From: Anastrepha obliqua
Taxonomy: Eukaryota > Arthropoda > Insecta > Diptera > Tephritidae
Direction: 5' to 3'
Assembly: GCF_027943255.1 (NCBI RefSeq)
Contig: NC_072896.1
Location: 61,460,501-61,524,500, forward strand
DNA: 64,000 bases
Shown here: one piece after another, positions 11,591 to 22,020 of the stretch
Layout: each line of letters opens with the position of its first letter
Numbering within the stretch: the first letter of the stretch is position 1
Program-made: the position numbers and the translations under genes
The notes under the pieces: generated by a model
Told to the model about the DNA's origin: nothing
What the model saw: only the letters and a program-made list of their open reading frames with translations
Database searches by the model: none

Positions 11591-11645
11591 TATTTGTTGT
11601 TGTTGTAGCAGCAATACTAACCCCTGTCAGTGTAGCGTATACTCG
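11591..11645 (-). mobile_element. Jockey-like 3' end fragment
   Basis: TGTTGTTGTTGTAGCAGCAATACTAACCCCTGTCAGTGTAG matches, in the same orientation, the 3' untranslated end of the Jockey copy at 6207..6245. Only the tail remains. Confidence 0.55.
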
Positions 11646-11715
11646 TTAGCTGCGAATCTCACTCGACAACTTTGTTGGTGCTTTCGCATGCAAATTTTTC
11701 ATCAAGTTAATTGAG

Positions 11716-11815
11716 CATAGAAATTCATGGCAGCCGGTTCTACGTTACCGGAATGACTCGGGTTTTCTTTCCCGACCAAGGGCTGCCGCCCCAGTATACT
11801 AGCCCTTTCTAGTGT
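11716..11815 (+). mobile_element. Jockey-like 5' end fragment
   Basis: GCAGCCGGTTCTACGTTACC, ATGACTCGGG, CCCGACCAAGGGCTGCCGCC and ACTAGCCC are shared with 31212..31298, where they begin a longer Jockey-like 5' region. Only about 100 bp are present. Confidence 0.6.
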
Positions 11816-12043
11816 ACCGTATTTTTTTTTTACCAGCATAGAGATTGCGAGCGAGGGAATGATGAATAGAAGAGGCCTTTGGTGTTTTTGGTTAAGCGTG
11901 TTGGCGGAGTTGTTAAGGCAAATTGTAAGTTTTATGATAACATTAAAAACAATAGAATATCGAAAAAAAATCAAAGTAATATCTTAGACTTGAAAAATTT
12001 ACAATAACAAATATTTTTAATATATGTATTAGCTATAATAATG

Positions 12044-12500
12044 CTTTTTATTGAGAAATATCTAAATTTGGAATCCATCCTTATGCAAATCAAACGCAGA
12101 AAGTGGCGATGGATAGGCCACACATTGAGAAAACCACCAGATAGCATCACGAGAATGGCACTGGACTGGAACCCGTAAGGGAGCAGAGGTCGCGGTCGAC
12201 CAAAAAACACTTGGAGAAGATCAATGTTGAGCGAACTAGCAGATGCCGACATATCATGGGAAGAATATTGTCGAGGCCCTATGCTTCCGAGAGAAGTGAA
12301 CCAGGAAAAAATTCAAAAAAAATGTATCATACATTTTTAACTTTTTGGTACGATTTTCTATGAAATGTTATCATATATTATTCAATCATTTAATATAAAA
12401 GGGCGTCAGGTGATCTCGTCTCGAAGGGCGTCTGTGAGTATTTTTTGACGACCAGCTGAGAGTGTTTTTACTTATGAATCTGTACACTGTATACATGTGA
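12044..12500 (+). repeat. Repeat upstream of PHF14, copy 1 (interrupted)
   Basis: TGCTTTTTATTGAGAAATAT (12047) and, beyond the LINE fragment, the motifs TACGATTTTCTATGAAAT, AGGTGATCTCG, TTTTTTGACGACCAGCTGAG and GTGTTTTTACTTATG (to about 12500) are colinear with 26770..26990 upstream of the RTN4IP1-like gene. The LINE fragment 12066..12314 splits it. Confidence 0.6.
12066..12314 (+). pseudogene. C-terminal fragment of a non-LTR retrotransposon ORF2
   Basis: Translation reads [26 protein letters not shown], a stop, then RGRGRPKNTWRRSM. This is the characteristic C-terminal WxWIGHxLR...GRPKxTWRR signature of RTE-like and related LINE ORF2 proteins. It interrupts a repeat that is intact at 26770..26990. 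One in-frame stop; 5' truncated. Confidence 0.75.
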
Positions 12501-13128
12501 TAGTCATCTAAATTGTTTTAGTATCTCATTTGGTTCGTGAACATCCGCATTTTATAACATTATTTTAATAACAGTACCAAAATCTCATAATCAATATCTT
12601 CGAATTGCGCGCTCTTTGGTGACTATGCTTCGGTTTACTGTCTACGAAAAGTCACAGACAGGAACGAAGAAATTGGGAGATTTGTCAATTGATTAATGAA
12701 GAGGTGTGAATGTATTGTTATTGTTTTTGTAAAACTGTCACGTTTAAGCGCCATGTTAGAATGAGATCGATGACCGTACGTAATAGCTTGTGCACATACT
12801 TGTTGTCGGATTTTGCATGATGAAAATAAAAAAGTTTAGATATTAGCGTCATGTACCCGACACGCACACATATAAACTACTGGGCATGCATGCTTGAGCG
12901 TCGGCAGCAGCTATAACGTTTTGCGCTTATGTCCCGAACGCAAATAGAAATATGCGGTTTACTTTTCAAGTATGTTGAGTATTTGGTTCATGTAAAGTCG
13001 GTATCACTACCTGATAAAGAGGCATTCATGCCTTTCTTACTCGATAATTCTTCAGTGTCGTCTTATCGGATTTTCGCTTGCTGGGCATTATTTATAAAGG
13101 AACGTTTTTGGAAAATTGTTAATATAAA

Positions 13129-16100
13129 ATGTCTTATTTTAAGCGTATAAGGCAACCAAAAATGACAACTCAAGCTCTCTTAGAATTCGATTTGGGAGAA
13201 AGTTCGTCAGATAGTGATTTCAGAATAGAAGATCATGATAGTGAAGAGGAAGATCAAGACAGTAATGATGCAGTAAATTCTTCCGACAATAGCACGGATG
13301 GTAATGACAGTGAATCGGAAGATTTATCCAATGAACATGAAAGTGACAATTTCACCGAAAATCTAAATAAATCTTTAATTGATCATGGCTCCGAACCACA
13401 ACTCAATGGTTTTAAAGAAATATCGAAAGTTTTGCAAAAACTAGACACTAATAGATATATAGAACCTAAAGTACCAATAAAGCCAATATGTTGTGTTTGC
13501 TTGGGAGATCGAAGTGATGACTCAAATGAGATCATTGAATGCGATGGGTGTGGAGTATCTGTACATGAAGGCTGTTACGGTGTGAATGATAATGTAAGCA
13601 TCTCGAGCACTAATTCTACATGCTCAACAGAACCGTGGTTCTGTGAAGCTTGCCGGGCCGGTGTTTCGGAACCCATTTGTGAACTATGTCCAAACAAAGG
13701 TGGAATATACAAAGAAACGGATGTCGGGAAGTGGGTACACCTAATTTGTGCCCTATACATTCCAGGAGTTGCTTTTGGTGAAGTTGACCAGCTCTCCTCT
13801 GTTACTTTATTTGAAATGCCCTATAGTAAGTGGGGGGCAAAAGTTTGTACACTATGTGAAAACTCACGTTTTGCCAGAACGGGTGTTTGTATCGGATGTG
13901 ATGCCGGCATGTGCAAGACATACTTTCACGTAACTTGTGCCCAGACTTCTGGCTTTCTAACCGAAGCACATCATGAAGAAGCTGAGGCGGCCGACCCTTT
14001 TTTTGCCCATTGTAAAGTGCATTCGGAGAAAGAAATGATGAAACGTCGTAAAAGAAATTACCATAACCTTCGCTTAAACATGCAACAAAAGTTGAATGAA
14101 AAAATTATATTAAAACATGACGATCCTTGTCCAGCACAATTACGTATACATCGAAAACTCTTAAAGTACCAAGCTAAGTATTCGAATAACAAGAAATTGA
14201 AGCCTGATCCGTGGGTACCAACCCAAAAGATGTCAAGGCTGTTAACAACTTCCGCCTCGGCATGTAAGCGTTTATTAGCCAAGGCCAATATAATGGCGGT
14301 TGATGTCGAACTACTTGAACGCCAAGAAGCGCAGATTGCAGCATTATCAGATATTCGTAAAAAATGGCACATAGCTCCTGCATTTAGTGTGGAATTTATT
14401 GGTTATTACCTGGATCGAATTTCGCGCACAAAAGAGCTTAAATCACAGCTTTCAGAAATGATGGAAAATAATTTTAACCTTTCTCGTGAGCAAGATATCC
14501 TTCGCACTACCTATGACGCTAGATTGGACAAGAATAAAGAGTTGAAGTCTAAGCAGGTAAATATACGTAATTATTATTTATATTGATAGTTATAGTTATA
14601 AAAATACAAAATATAAGGAAAAAAATCTAGATCTTCATCATCATAATCTCAATATTTTAAATACTGAATATTCATTTTTTCATTGGCCACCGTAGCCGAA
14701 TGGGTTGGTGCGTGACTACCATTCGGAATTGACAGAGAGAACGCAGGTTCAAATCTCGGTGAAACACAAAAATTAAGAAAAACATTTTTCTAATAGCGGT
14801 CACCCCTCGGCAGGCAATGGCAAATCTCCGAGTGTATTTCTGCCATGAAAAACCTTCTCATAAAAAATATCTGCCGTTCGGAGTCGGCTTGAAACTGTAG
14901 GTCCCTCCATTTGTAGAACAACATCAAGACACACACCACAAATAGGAGGAGGAGCTCGGCCAAACACCCAAAAAGGGTATACGCGCCAATTATATACATA
15001 ATATTCATTTTTAAATGTATTGGGAATTTTTTATAAAATTTATTTAGTTAATCTTATTAAGTTCATCTCTAGGTAGGTAGGTAGGTGAAATGGTTGAAGT
15101 GCCAGTTTGACACTCCTCAAGTAGCACTGAAGCGCCGTTTTAATACCACTATGAGACCTCCAACAGGCAGATATCTACATACAGCCAGCCAGAGCTGTTG
15201 ATATAATGGAGAAGATTGATGAGGCTTAGTTTGGCGCACTGTCCCAGGCGTCGAAGAAATGAGCACCTAGTGACCTTAATCGTCTAGCTGCCAAACTCGG
15301 ACATTTACAGAGAAAGTGCTCAACAGTCTCCTTCTCCGAAAGGTCCCCACAGCTTCTACGAAGAGGGTTAAATGGTAACCCCAGCTTTTCCGCGTGTGTG
15401 CCGATCGTCCTGTGACGGGTAAACACAGGTACGAGTTTGGACATTGAATGGCGAGGAGTCCACAAGACTTTCTGAGTAATGAAGAAGGAGTTTCATTTTT
15501 CTGCGCTTTCCTGAGAAATAATTTGTACAGTTCCCCTTTAACAACTGTCAGTCGGATGCCGATGACCGGGTAGGAAGTCTCTGAGGCAAATTCAATCACC
15601 TTCCTAGCAAGTTCGTCAGCAATTTCCCTCTATGTTCCTATGTCCTGGAACCCATATCGGAGAAATGTTACCTGACACCCAAGAGATTTGATCCTCTCCT
15701 TACAGGAGTTTACTAATTTCGTTCTGCACCACGACGTCGTCAGAGCCTTGATCGCGGCTTGACTTTCGGAGAAAATGTCAATATCTCGCTCGCTCCCGCG
15801 TTCCCTAAGAATTTTGCTTCTCTGCAGGATCGCAAATACTTCCGCTTGAAAAATACTAGCAGTATTCGTCAGTTTAAAGAAGATAGTTAAATTGGCTGAT
15901 TTAGAGAAAACCCCTGCTCCGACTCCCGATTCCATAGTTAGTGAAGACAGAGGTGCAAGCTGCGGTGCAGATTTTCCCCTCGACCCAATCCTGCCTATTT
16001 GGAAAGATTGCCCTAGTTCGGAGAAATACGGTGTTAACTGACCAGAGGCCAACCTCCTTTAACCTGATTGCACTTTGAGCTGCGAAGGAAATAACGTATA

Positions 16101-19100
16101 AGTTGGTGGGAAGTAAATGCAAAACGATATTCAGGGCAGCACTAGGGGAAGTTTTACATGCTTTGGTAATGCCAATGTATGCAGTCCTTAAGTTCATATC
16201 TACAAAATATATGTTTAACTACAGCGTTTCCCCAACTCAAATTGGTCTTGCCAAGTTCTAATTAATGAAAAATAAATTTAAATAAAACAGCAACGATTTG
16301 AGATATCAAATTGATTTTACTTACTTTTAAGGATACTTTCATGCTATTATGGCAAATAGCCACTTCGGCTTGACGTAGCTTCTTTTTATATGACAGAAAA
16401 TGCTCAACATCGCAAGAAAAAAAGTTTTCAAAAAGCAGCGCGATTTTTGAACGGCTTAAACTTGAATGTAAGCTAAGCCTGCTTAGTGCGTTTAACTTCA
16501 CCCTCGTCTATCGTCACTGGATCAACTCTACGCAGGAAAGAACAAATACTCGATCAGAACTCAAGGTTCTGACCTCAAAGCACAAAGGGACTGAACCACA
16601 TGGTTTGCAGGTGCTCACACCCGTGTTGCTCTCGCTATCAGGTACCCCCGAGCTAATCAGCACAACATCACCACCACCATCTTTCATTCTGATTTTATTT
16701 CCGCGAATTAAGGTAGTAGTCCGGTGTAACGACCGAAATTTCGACGTTTTTTCATGAATCTTTTTTAAAAAGAAAATAAAATGCGATCGTTTTAAAGTTT
16801 TTACATGTTTTTATTGGTGTTTTGAAGTATATAAAAAAAAATTTTTAAGTTAATTTTATATTAATTTGTTTCAAATTCTTTACGTCAAAGTGGAGTCCTT
16901 AAAAAAAGCCTTCCAAAGTCATCTGAAATAAAAAATTCAAAGAGATTATTATTCTGTAGACTTTATTTTAGATCCCGAACCTAAAATATACATAAAAATA
17001 AAAAAAATAAAAACAAAATGGCGGACTTGTGAAAAAAGTTCTCAAACTCTAATTTTTTTCTTCATAAATTGCTTATATTAAATAGTTTATTATTAAAAAC
17101 TTCAATGTTTTAAAGGGTTCTAGATATGTGTGTCTAGAACAACTGGTTAAATTTTTATCCAAATCGGTTGAATAGTTTTGAGTCAGTGATTCCCCGAAAT
17201 TTCGAAAACATGGTTTTGAGAAAAACGCGTGTAAAGTTTCGACAACAGATTTTTTATAAAAAAATTATACTTATGGTACATTAATCAGCTATGCCTGGTG
17301 CATAGAGCAGTCCTTCCGTTTCCTCAAAGTTGTCATTTTCAGCAGCTTTTAGAGCCCTACGCAGAGTTATGGCCTCTTTACAGTTGGCTTCTGCAGTTTT
17401 CTCTGCCCTCAAAATCGGTGCATTGTCAACATCGTGATTAAAACGTACTTGAAACTAGAGTCATGGTTTACTTCAAAATCACTGTTCTCTTTCAGTTTTT
17501 TTTTGCGCTTGTACTCACAAAATCAGTATCAGCTTCTGCAGTAAATTGATTCCCCTTAAATGATCTCTTTCTTTCACCTTTATTATTGTGCCAACCTCCA
17601 CTGAAGCTCTTGTTTCCCATTTTAGAGCAGTGTGTATTCGTCGAGTGCAAAACGTTTACTGATGAACTGCTCGATGGCACATATCAGTATATTGTACCAA
17701 ATTCTAATATTTTGTCTATGTAAGTCGAATTTTTTGATACTATACGTATACCAGGGTATACCGGGGGTATACCTGGGTATACGTATTGTATACCGGATAA
17801 TAAAAGAGGGGACGGTCAGAGCAGCTGCTGCTGGCGTGTCACACGCTTTGATGTCATGAGTTGTTTTACAGTTCAATATATTGTTTACTATATAAGCCAT
17901 CAAAAGCATTTACCTCTCAGTTTTGTTGAATTTTTTTTCCTGTGATGGAATTCAAACGTAATAGTGTAATTGCGTTATATTTGGCTCGAAAATCACAACC
18001 AGCTATTGTTCGTGAGCTCAGTCACCTCAAAGTGAAGAAAATTTTTGTGTATCGCACTATAAAACGTTACAATGATACTGGTAGCATTGCAAAACGCTAT
18101 GGAGGTGGACCAAAAAAACGCCAGAAATGGTTCGGAAAGAAAAGGCTCGACTTGATCGAAATCCACGTCGAAGTGGAAGAAAAATGGCCAAAAAACTGAA
18201 AATATCGCAAGACAGCATTCGACGCATATTGAAAAATGAGCTCAAGGTCAAGGCTTACAAGTTCCAAAAAGTACACGATCTTTCACTCCAGCAAAAAAAA
18301 AAGTTCGGTGCGAAAGAGCAAAGGAGTTGTTGCGCTTGCACGAACGTCGCGAATTTTCTAACATTGTGTTTTCTGATGAAAAAAATTTCCCAATTGAGCA
18401 GTTCATAAAAACTCAAAACGATCGTGTTTACTTGACCGAATGCTCATGCTTGAAATCAATAAAAAGAAACTTCACACAAAAAAGTTATGGTGTTTTGAAT
18501 AGGTAACACTTCATATCGTTCACCCTGTATATATAATTGGCGCGTACACCCCTTTTGGGTGTTTGGCCGAGCTCCTCCTCCTATTTGTAGCGTGTGTCTT
18601 GATGTTGTTTTACAAATGGAGGGACCTACAGTTTCAAGCCGACTTCGAACGGCAGATATTTTTATGAGGAGCTTTTTTATGGCAGAAATACACTCGGAGG
18701 TTTGCCATTGCCTGCCGAGGGGCGACTGCTTTTAGAAAACCTCTTTCTTAATTTATGTGTTTCACCGAGATTCGAATCTACGTTCTCTCTGAATTCTCTT
18801 TGTCGTTCGTTCCACGCTCTCGCTTGCAGTTCAAGCAAGGTACATCAGCTTACATTTGCTTGCGTACAGAATAGATTCGAACATTTGATATGTCCATATG
18901 ATTTGTATGCATCTTTACATATAGATTTGTTCTTTTTGTTACGCATGAGCAAGATAACGACGAATGAGCAAGATAACGACGATTTAGCAAGATAACAACG
19001 CAATTTTTAGTGCGTGCAGCCGGCTAAATCGAATTATAAGACGTTGTCACGACAAAAAAACGTTTCGAATTTCATAACGTCCATAGAATGGTTTTCAAAC

Positions 19101-22020
19101 TCACCAGACGGGAATTCTCTTTGGGCCATTTTGGAGAGGAAGGTCCGAACTAAAAGATTCACCAGTCTCGAGGCGCTGAAAAAGGCCATTGTTCGCGAGT
19201 GGGAGAAAATACCTAAATTTTCTATTGATAAAAAAAAAAACTCCAATGGATTTATGCCTAATTATTCTCTGTTGATGCCAAGTTCGGTGTGAGCATGCAG
19301 CATTTATTTAAAAACATTATTTTTGCGTCTAATTTTTGCATCTCTTTAAAAAATAAAAATAATGTTTTTGAAGGGAAACTTCTTAGGTGTCGATGGACGA
19401 GCGAGAATAGAGAGTAAATTATTAAGGCTATGCAACGTTTTGGGCATTTTCGTTCCGCGAGAGAAAAAAAAGATATAACGTAGAGGAAAAGGAGAGAGAG
19501 AGATATACCTTATATATATCTTAGATACACATTAGGCTATTTTTATTGAGTTTTTCCTTGTGGTTGCTAATTTCTAGTGAAAAATAACACTGCCTACTTT
19601 TAGGCGCTTGTTTGTTGGTGCAAACTTGTAGGAAATATATTTTTGGTGCCTACGGTTTGGGGTGTTTTTTTGGTCCCAATTTTTTTGCGTGTTTTTTTTT
19701 TTTGGTGCCTACTTTTGGGCTCTTATTTCCGTTTCCTGGTTAGTGCTTGTGCGTACTATAAAGTGCTATCCATTCCGGCATCGGATTTATTGGTATTGCC
19801 TTGCGGTAATTTCTGCCATTGCTACGGAATCGATGCGTTTGTGCGGGTGATAAACGCTCGGAGTAGTGCGCGGTGTTGCAACGGCTTGTGTCCGGCGTTT
19901 AATTACACCGGTCGGCCCTTCCCCGTTTTTTGTAAATTTTGTCTATTTGTATTCTCTGCAAATGTTGTAAATTTATTTAGATATATATTCTTTTTCTCTC
20001 TCTCTCTCATTCTCTCTCGGGTCTATCCCTCTTTCTTTTTCTGCCTTGAATGTTTCACTTCTGTTATGTGTACTACTTCATTCACTTTTTTTTAATAGCG
20101 GTCGTTCCTCGCCAGGTACTATAAACTTATGAGTTAATTTTTGCTGTGGCAAAGCTTTATCAAAATTCCTCTCAGATTCGGCTAACAGTTATACTACTTT
20201 TTGTTTTTGCCTTCCACATACTCTTCAATTTTTAATATGTTTTTCTCTGTTTTCTAGGAATCTTTAATATTAAAAATATCTCAACTTCATAAAGAAGTCA
20301 GCGTTATGTGCCCAAACAAAATATTTCCTAATCCAACTAATATCGGCCACGCCCAATGCGAGTCTAATAAATCTGCGTCAACACCACCTAGTAGACCTAT
20401 TTCAGTTCCCACAGCTGCTGCTTTGAAAATGGGAGTTGGATTTCCCCTGGCACATCTTGGCCCTCCAGGTACAAAAGTAGACTCGTCACGGTTGCTCAGC
20501 ACCCATGCCAAATCTTCGCCCATAGCTAGGGGAGGTGCTTCGTCAGCACCAACTACGCCTACGCTAAATGTACAGACATTTGAATGTGGTATATGCAAAC
20601 GTACTACCGATCAGCATTTATTGGCCAAATGCGACACTTGTCAATTACACTATCATTTGAGTTGTTTGAATCCACCATTGACACGCCATCCAAAGAAGTC
20701 TAAACTTTACGGGTGGCAATGTTCTGAATGTGACAAATCTGAAGATTCTGATGGTGTGTCTGAGATTCCTAAAGGACCACGTAAGTCACGCACACGTTTT
20801 AATAAGGATGGTTCAATTATTGCTACACATGTCCCCGAAACGGAAAGTGATTCTGGACCACCATCTAAGAGACGGTCAATAGACATTTCAACTCTTAAAA
20901 ACCAGACAGCTAAGAAAAAACTCAATAATTCAGTTCCAACTACAAACGAAACTGATATAACTACGAAGACTCCACCCAAGATAACTGGCTTAACGCCGTC
21001 AATTTTGGGCAGAAAAAGTAAATGCTACGTTCCTTTGCAAAATATAAAGAGAAATCCTCAGTCTCCAGCACAACAACTGCAACCGTCATCTTCGAAGAAG
21101 AGCAGTAAGTTCATATGCTCATTCCTGCTGGCCAAATATCTTTTTTTAAATTTTTGTTCTTTTCTACAGCAACTCAACAAGCCCATACCCTAATTTCTGA
21201 TGAGCCTTTGCTTTTGGTAATGCCGTCTGCTACAATGCCTCGGGCAATGGGTCTTATTCATACTCCTGATCATGATCCCTTGGCGTTGCCAGTGAATAGT
21301 AATACTACCGTTTCCTCTATGGAGGATTCCTCTGACCCGAATAAGCAGGCAAGAAAGCAGAAGAGAAAAGATAAACATAAAAGCAAACATAACATTTCAT
21401 CAGATACAGAAAAATCGCCAAACAAGGAGCATAAACGGAAACGTAAGAAAAAATTACACGGTCATGACTCTGAAAATCCACATGAATGCAGTGGAGTTAG
21501 CATTCCAAAAATTAAAATCAAGTTTAAAACGTTGCCACTACCAGGCGAAGTTACGCCAGAGGCGCAGTTTTTTTACGTATCAGCCGATATGGTGCGTTCA
21601 GCTGAAGAGGCGTCACGCCCTACTTCCGTTGAGACTGTAGAAGATCTAACACCAATTTTATCAGAAGAGAGCCATGTGGAGAGAGGCAAATCAGGAACAA
21701 CAGTTAATAATTCACCAGATGCAACAGTCATGAAAGTCCCGCTCATTACCCGTAAAACCAGCCCAAGAAAAACAGCTGGTAAAAGAAATTTGCAATTGGC
21801 TCACTCAAAATCTGTCATAATGACTCAATCTTCGTCAAGTCTTGATTGCTGCATTTGTAAGGAAGTGGGTGCGAGCAGCAATATTGTAACTTGCGATGAG
21901 TGTCGTAAGCACTATCATTTTAAATGCTTAGACCCACCGCTGAAAAAAACGCCAAAAATACGCGGTTACTCATGGCATTGTGCTGATTGCGATCCTACAG
22001 ATGAAGAGAAAAAATTATAA
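13129..22020 (+). CDS. PHF14: PHD finger protein 14 orthologue
   Basis: Chromatin reader of the PHF14 family (the Drosophila orthologue is, I believe, CG15439), acting in the nucleus on histone H3 tails. Exons: 13129..14556, 20258..21104, 21170..22020; donors CAG|GTAAAT and GCA|GTAAGT, acceptors TTTCTAG and TTCTACAG, phases 0 and 1, giving 1041 aa. In order: an acidic Ser/Asp/Glu-rich N-terminus (residues about 15-70); PHD1 (about 121-175, CCVCLGDRSDDSNEIIECDG); an extended PHD (about 181-300, CELC...GKWVHLICALYIPG, then CTLC...TYFHVTCAQ); a charged helical region (about 300-470); PHD3 (about 585-633, CGICKRTTDQHLLAKCDTC); a Lys-rich stretch; PHD4 (about 985-1032, CCICKEVGASSNIVTCDEC). The order and number match vertebrate PHF14. 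An in-frame TAA three codons upstream closes the frame; the second ATG at 13162 is an alternative start. Intron 1 is 5.7 kb of transposons; intron 2 is 65 bp. AATAAA near 22505 is a candidate poly(A) signal. Confidence 0.95.
14680..15000 (+). mobile_element. tRNA-derived SINE, copy A
   Basis: The head CCGTAGCCGAATGGGTTGG has an A-box-like TAGCCGAATGG, and GGTTCAAATCT is a B box. The body includes CGGCAGGCAATGGCAAAT and CGGAGTCGGCTTGAAACTG, and the tail is GCGCCAATTATATACATA. ATATTCATTTTT flanks it at 14668..14679 and 15001..15012 as a 12-bp target duplication, showing LINE-type retroposition. It lies in PHF14 intron 1 in sense orientation. Confidence 0.9.
15073..16200 (-). mobile_element. I-like non-LTR retrotransposon 3' part with RNase H
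   Basis: Minus-strand frames encode, in order, the end of the RT region (TAYIGITKACKTSPSAALNI, AAQSAIRLKEVGLWS), an RNase H domain (ESGVGAGVFSKSANLTIFFK, IFQAEVFAI, SESQAAIKAL) and a C-terminal zinc-knuckle-like CGDLSEKETVEHFLCKCPSL. Frameshifts separate the pieces 16197..15901, 16052..15630 and 15599..15226. The 3' end has TAGGTAGG repeats near 15073. Retrotransposons carrying RNase H of this type belong to the I/R1 group. It is antisense in PHF14 intron 1 and dead. Confidence 0.8.
16717..17640 (-). mobile_element. Internally deleted MULE-like DNA transposon remnant
   Basis: A frameshifted protein remnant (17281..17620) is followed by a long AT-rich 3' flank (16720..17280) with inverted bits of CGAAATTTCG. 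The protein resembles the start and end of insect Mutator-like transposases that I remember (Met-Gly-Asn-Lys-Ser-Phe-Ser-Gly-Gly-Trp-His start), with the DDE core missing. Ends are not defined. Confidence 0.4.
17281..17620 (-). pseudogene. Fused N- and C-terminal remnant of a MULE-like transposase
   Basis: It begins MGNKSFSGGWHNNKGERKRS and ends EETEGLLYAPGIAD, stop at 17281. A run of nine A (17497..17505) causes a one-base frameshift after TSAKK; the other frame reads KLKENSDFEVNHDSSFKY and continues to the stop. The central DDE and zinc regions are absent, so an internal deletion joined both ends. The family assignment is from memory of insect repeats and is tentative. Confidence 0.4.
17742..17786. 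repeat. 45-bp near-perfect GTATACC palindrome
   Basis: ATACGTATACCAGGGTATAC, then CGGGGGTATACCTGG, then GTATACGTAT pairs with its own reverse complement except for about four positions near the centre and arms. GTATAC occurs four times. It sits about 160 bp before a Tc1-like element in PHF14 intron 1; it could be a transposon end or a cruciform-forming site. Confidence 0.75.
17903..18527 (+). mobile_element. Tc1/mariner-superfamily element, copy 1 (deleted)
   Basis: The transposase starts at 17945 (MEFKRNSVIALYLARKSQPA) with a two-part helix-turn-helix (RRSGRKMAKKLKISQDSIRR). After frameshifts it reaches the first catalytic Asp block IVFSDEKNF and is then cut. The right end GGTAACACTTCATATCGTTCACCCTG|TA resembles the right end of copy 2 (38604..38627). 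The second and third catalytic residues are missing. Two more copies are at 37894 and 50679. Confidence 0.75.
18528..18800 (-). mobile_element. tRNA-derived SINE, copy B (head-truncated)
   Basis: Reverse orientation. The tail TATATAATTGGCGCGTACAC comes first, then GGCCGAGCTCCTCCTCC and the B-box complement near 18770. The A-box head is lost, replaced by unrelated sequence after GAATTC. It abuts the TA at the right end of the Tc1-like copy. Confidence 0.85.
18943..18995 (+). repeat. Short tandem repeat, about 21 bp, three units
   Basis: GAGCAAGATAACGACGAAT, GAGCAAGATAACGACGATT and a degenerate AGCAAGATAACAACG follow each other. It lies between SINE copy B and a Tc1-like C-terminal fragment. 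No function evident. Confidence 0.7.
19014..19292 (+). pseudogene. C-terminal fragment of a Tc1-like transposase
   Basis: The frame reads NVSNFITSIEWFSNSPDGNS, LWAILERKVRTKRFTSLEAL and KKAIVREWEKIP, the end of a Tc1/mariner-superfamily transposase including the third catalytic region (the usual SPDxNPxD is damaged). It belongs to the same family as the copy at 17903, but the middle third is absent from both, so they may be two parts of one broken copy. Confidence 0.7.
19370..20257. other. PHF14 intron 1, low-complexity and unassigned
   Basis: T-rich DNA with (GA)n at 19493-19502 and (CT)n near 19995-20018. The block TGGTGCCTAC occurs twice (about 19645 and 19703). A degenerate SINE core (AATAGCGGTCGTTCCTCGCCAGG) is at 20093..20118. 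An open frame of 150 codons at 19643 is Phe/Cys-rich low complexity and not credible as a gene. Confidence 0.5.

Noticed and set aside
14685..14765. tRNA-like sequence with A and B boxes
   Set aside because: It is the head of a SINE; arms do not form a sound cloverleaf and the same head is repeated in several copies followed by a fixed SINE body.
14790..15008. Minus-strand 72-codon frame (and similar frames at 32760..32969 and 40287..40523)
   Set aside because: These are all the same antisense reading of the SINE body, so they recur only because the repeat recurs.
19643..20095. 150-codon plus-strand frame in PHF14 intron 1
   Set aside because: Phe/Cys/Leu-rich translation of T-rich low complexity; no domain, no splice context.
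20287..20598. 103-codon minus-strand frame
   Set aside because: Shadow of PHF14 exon 2 on the opposite strand.
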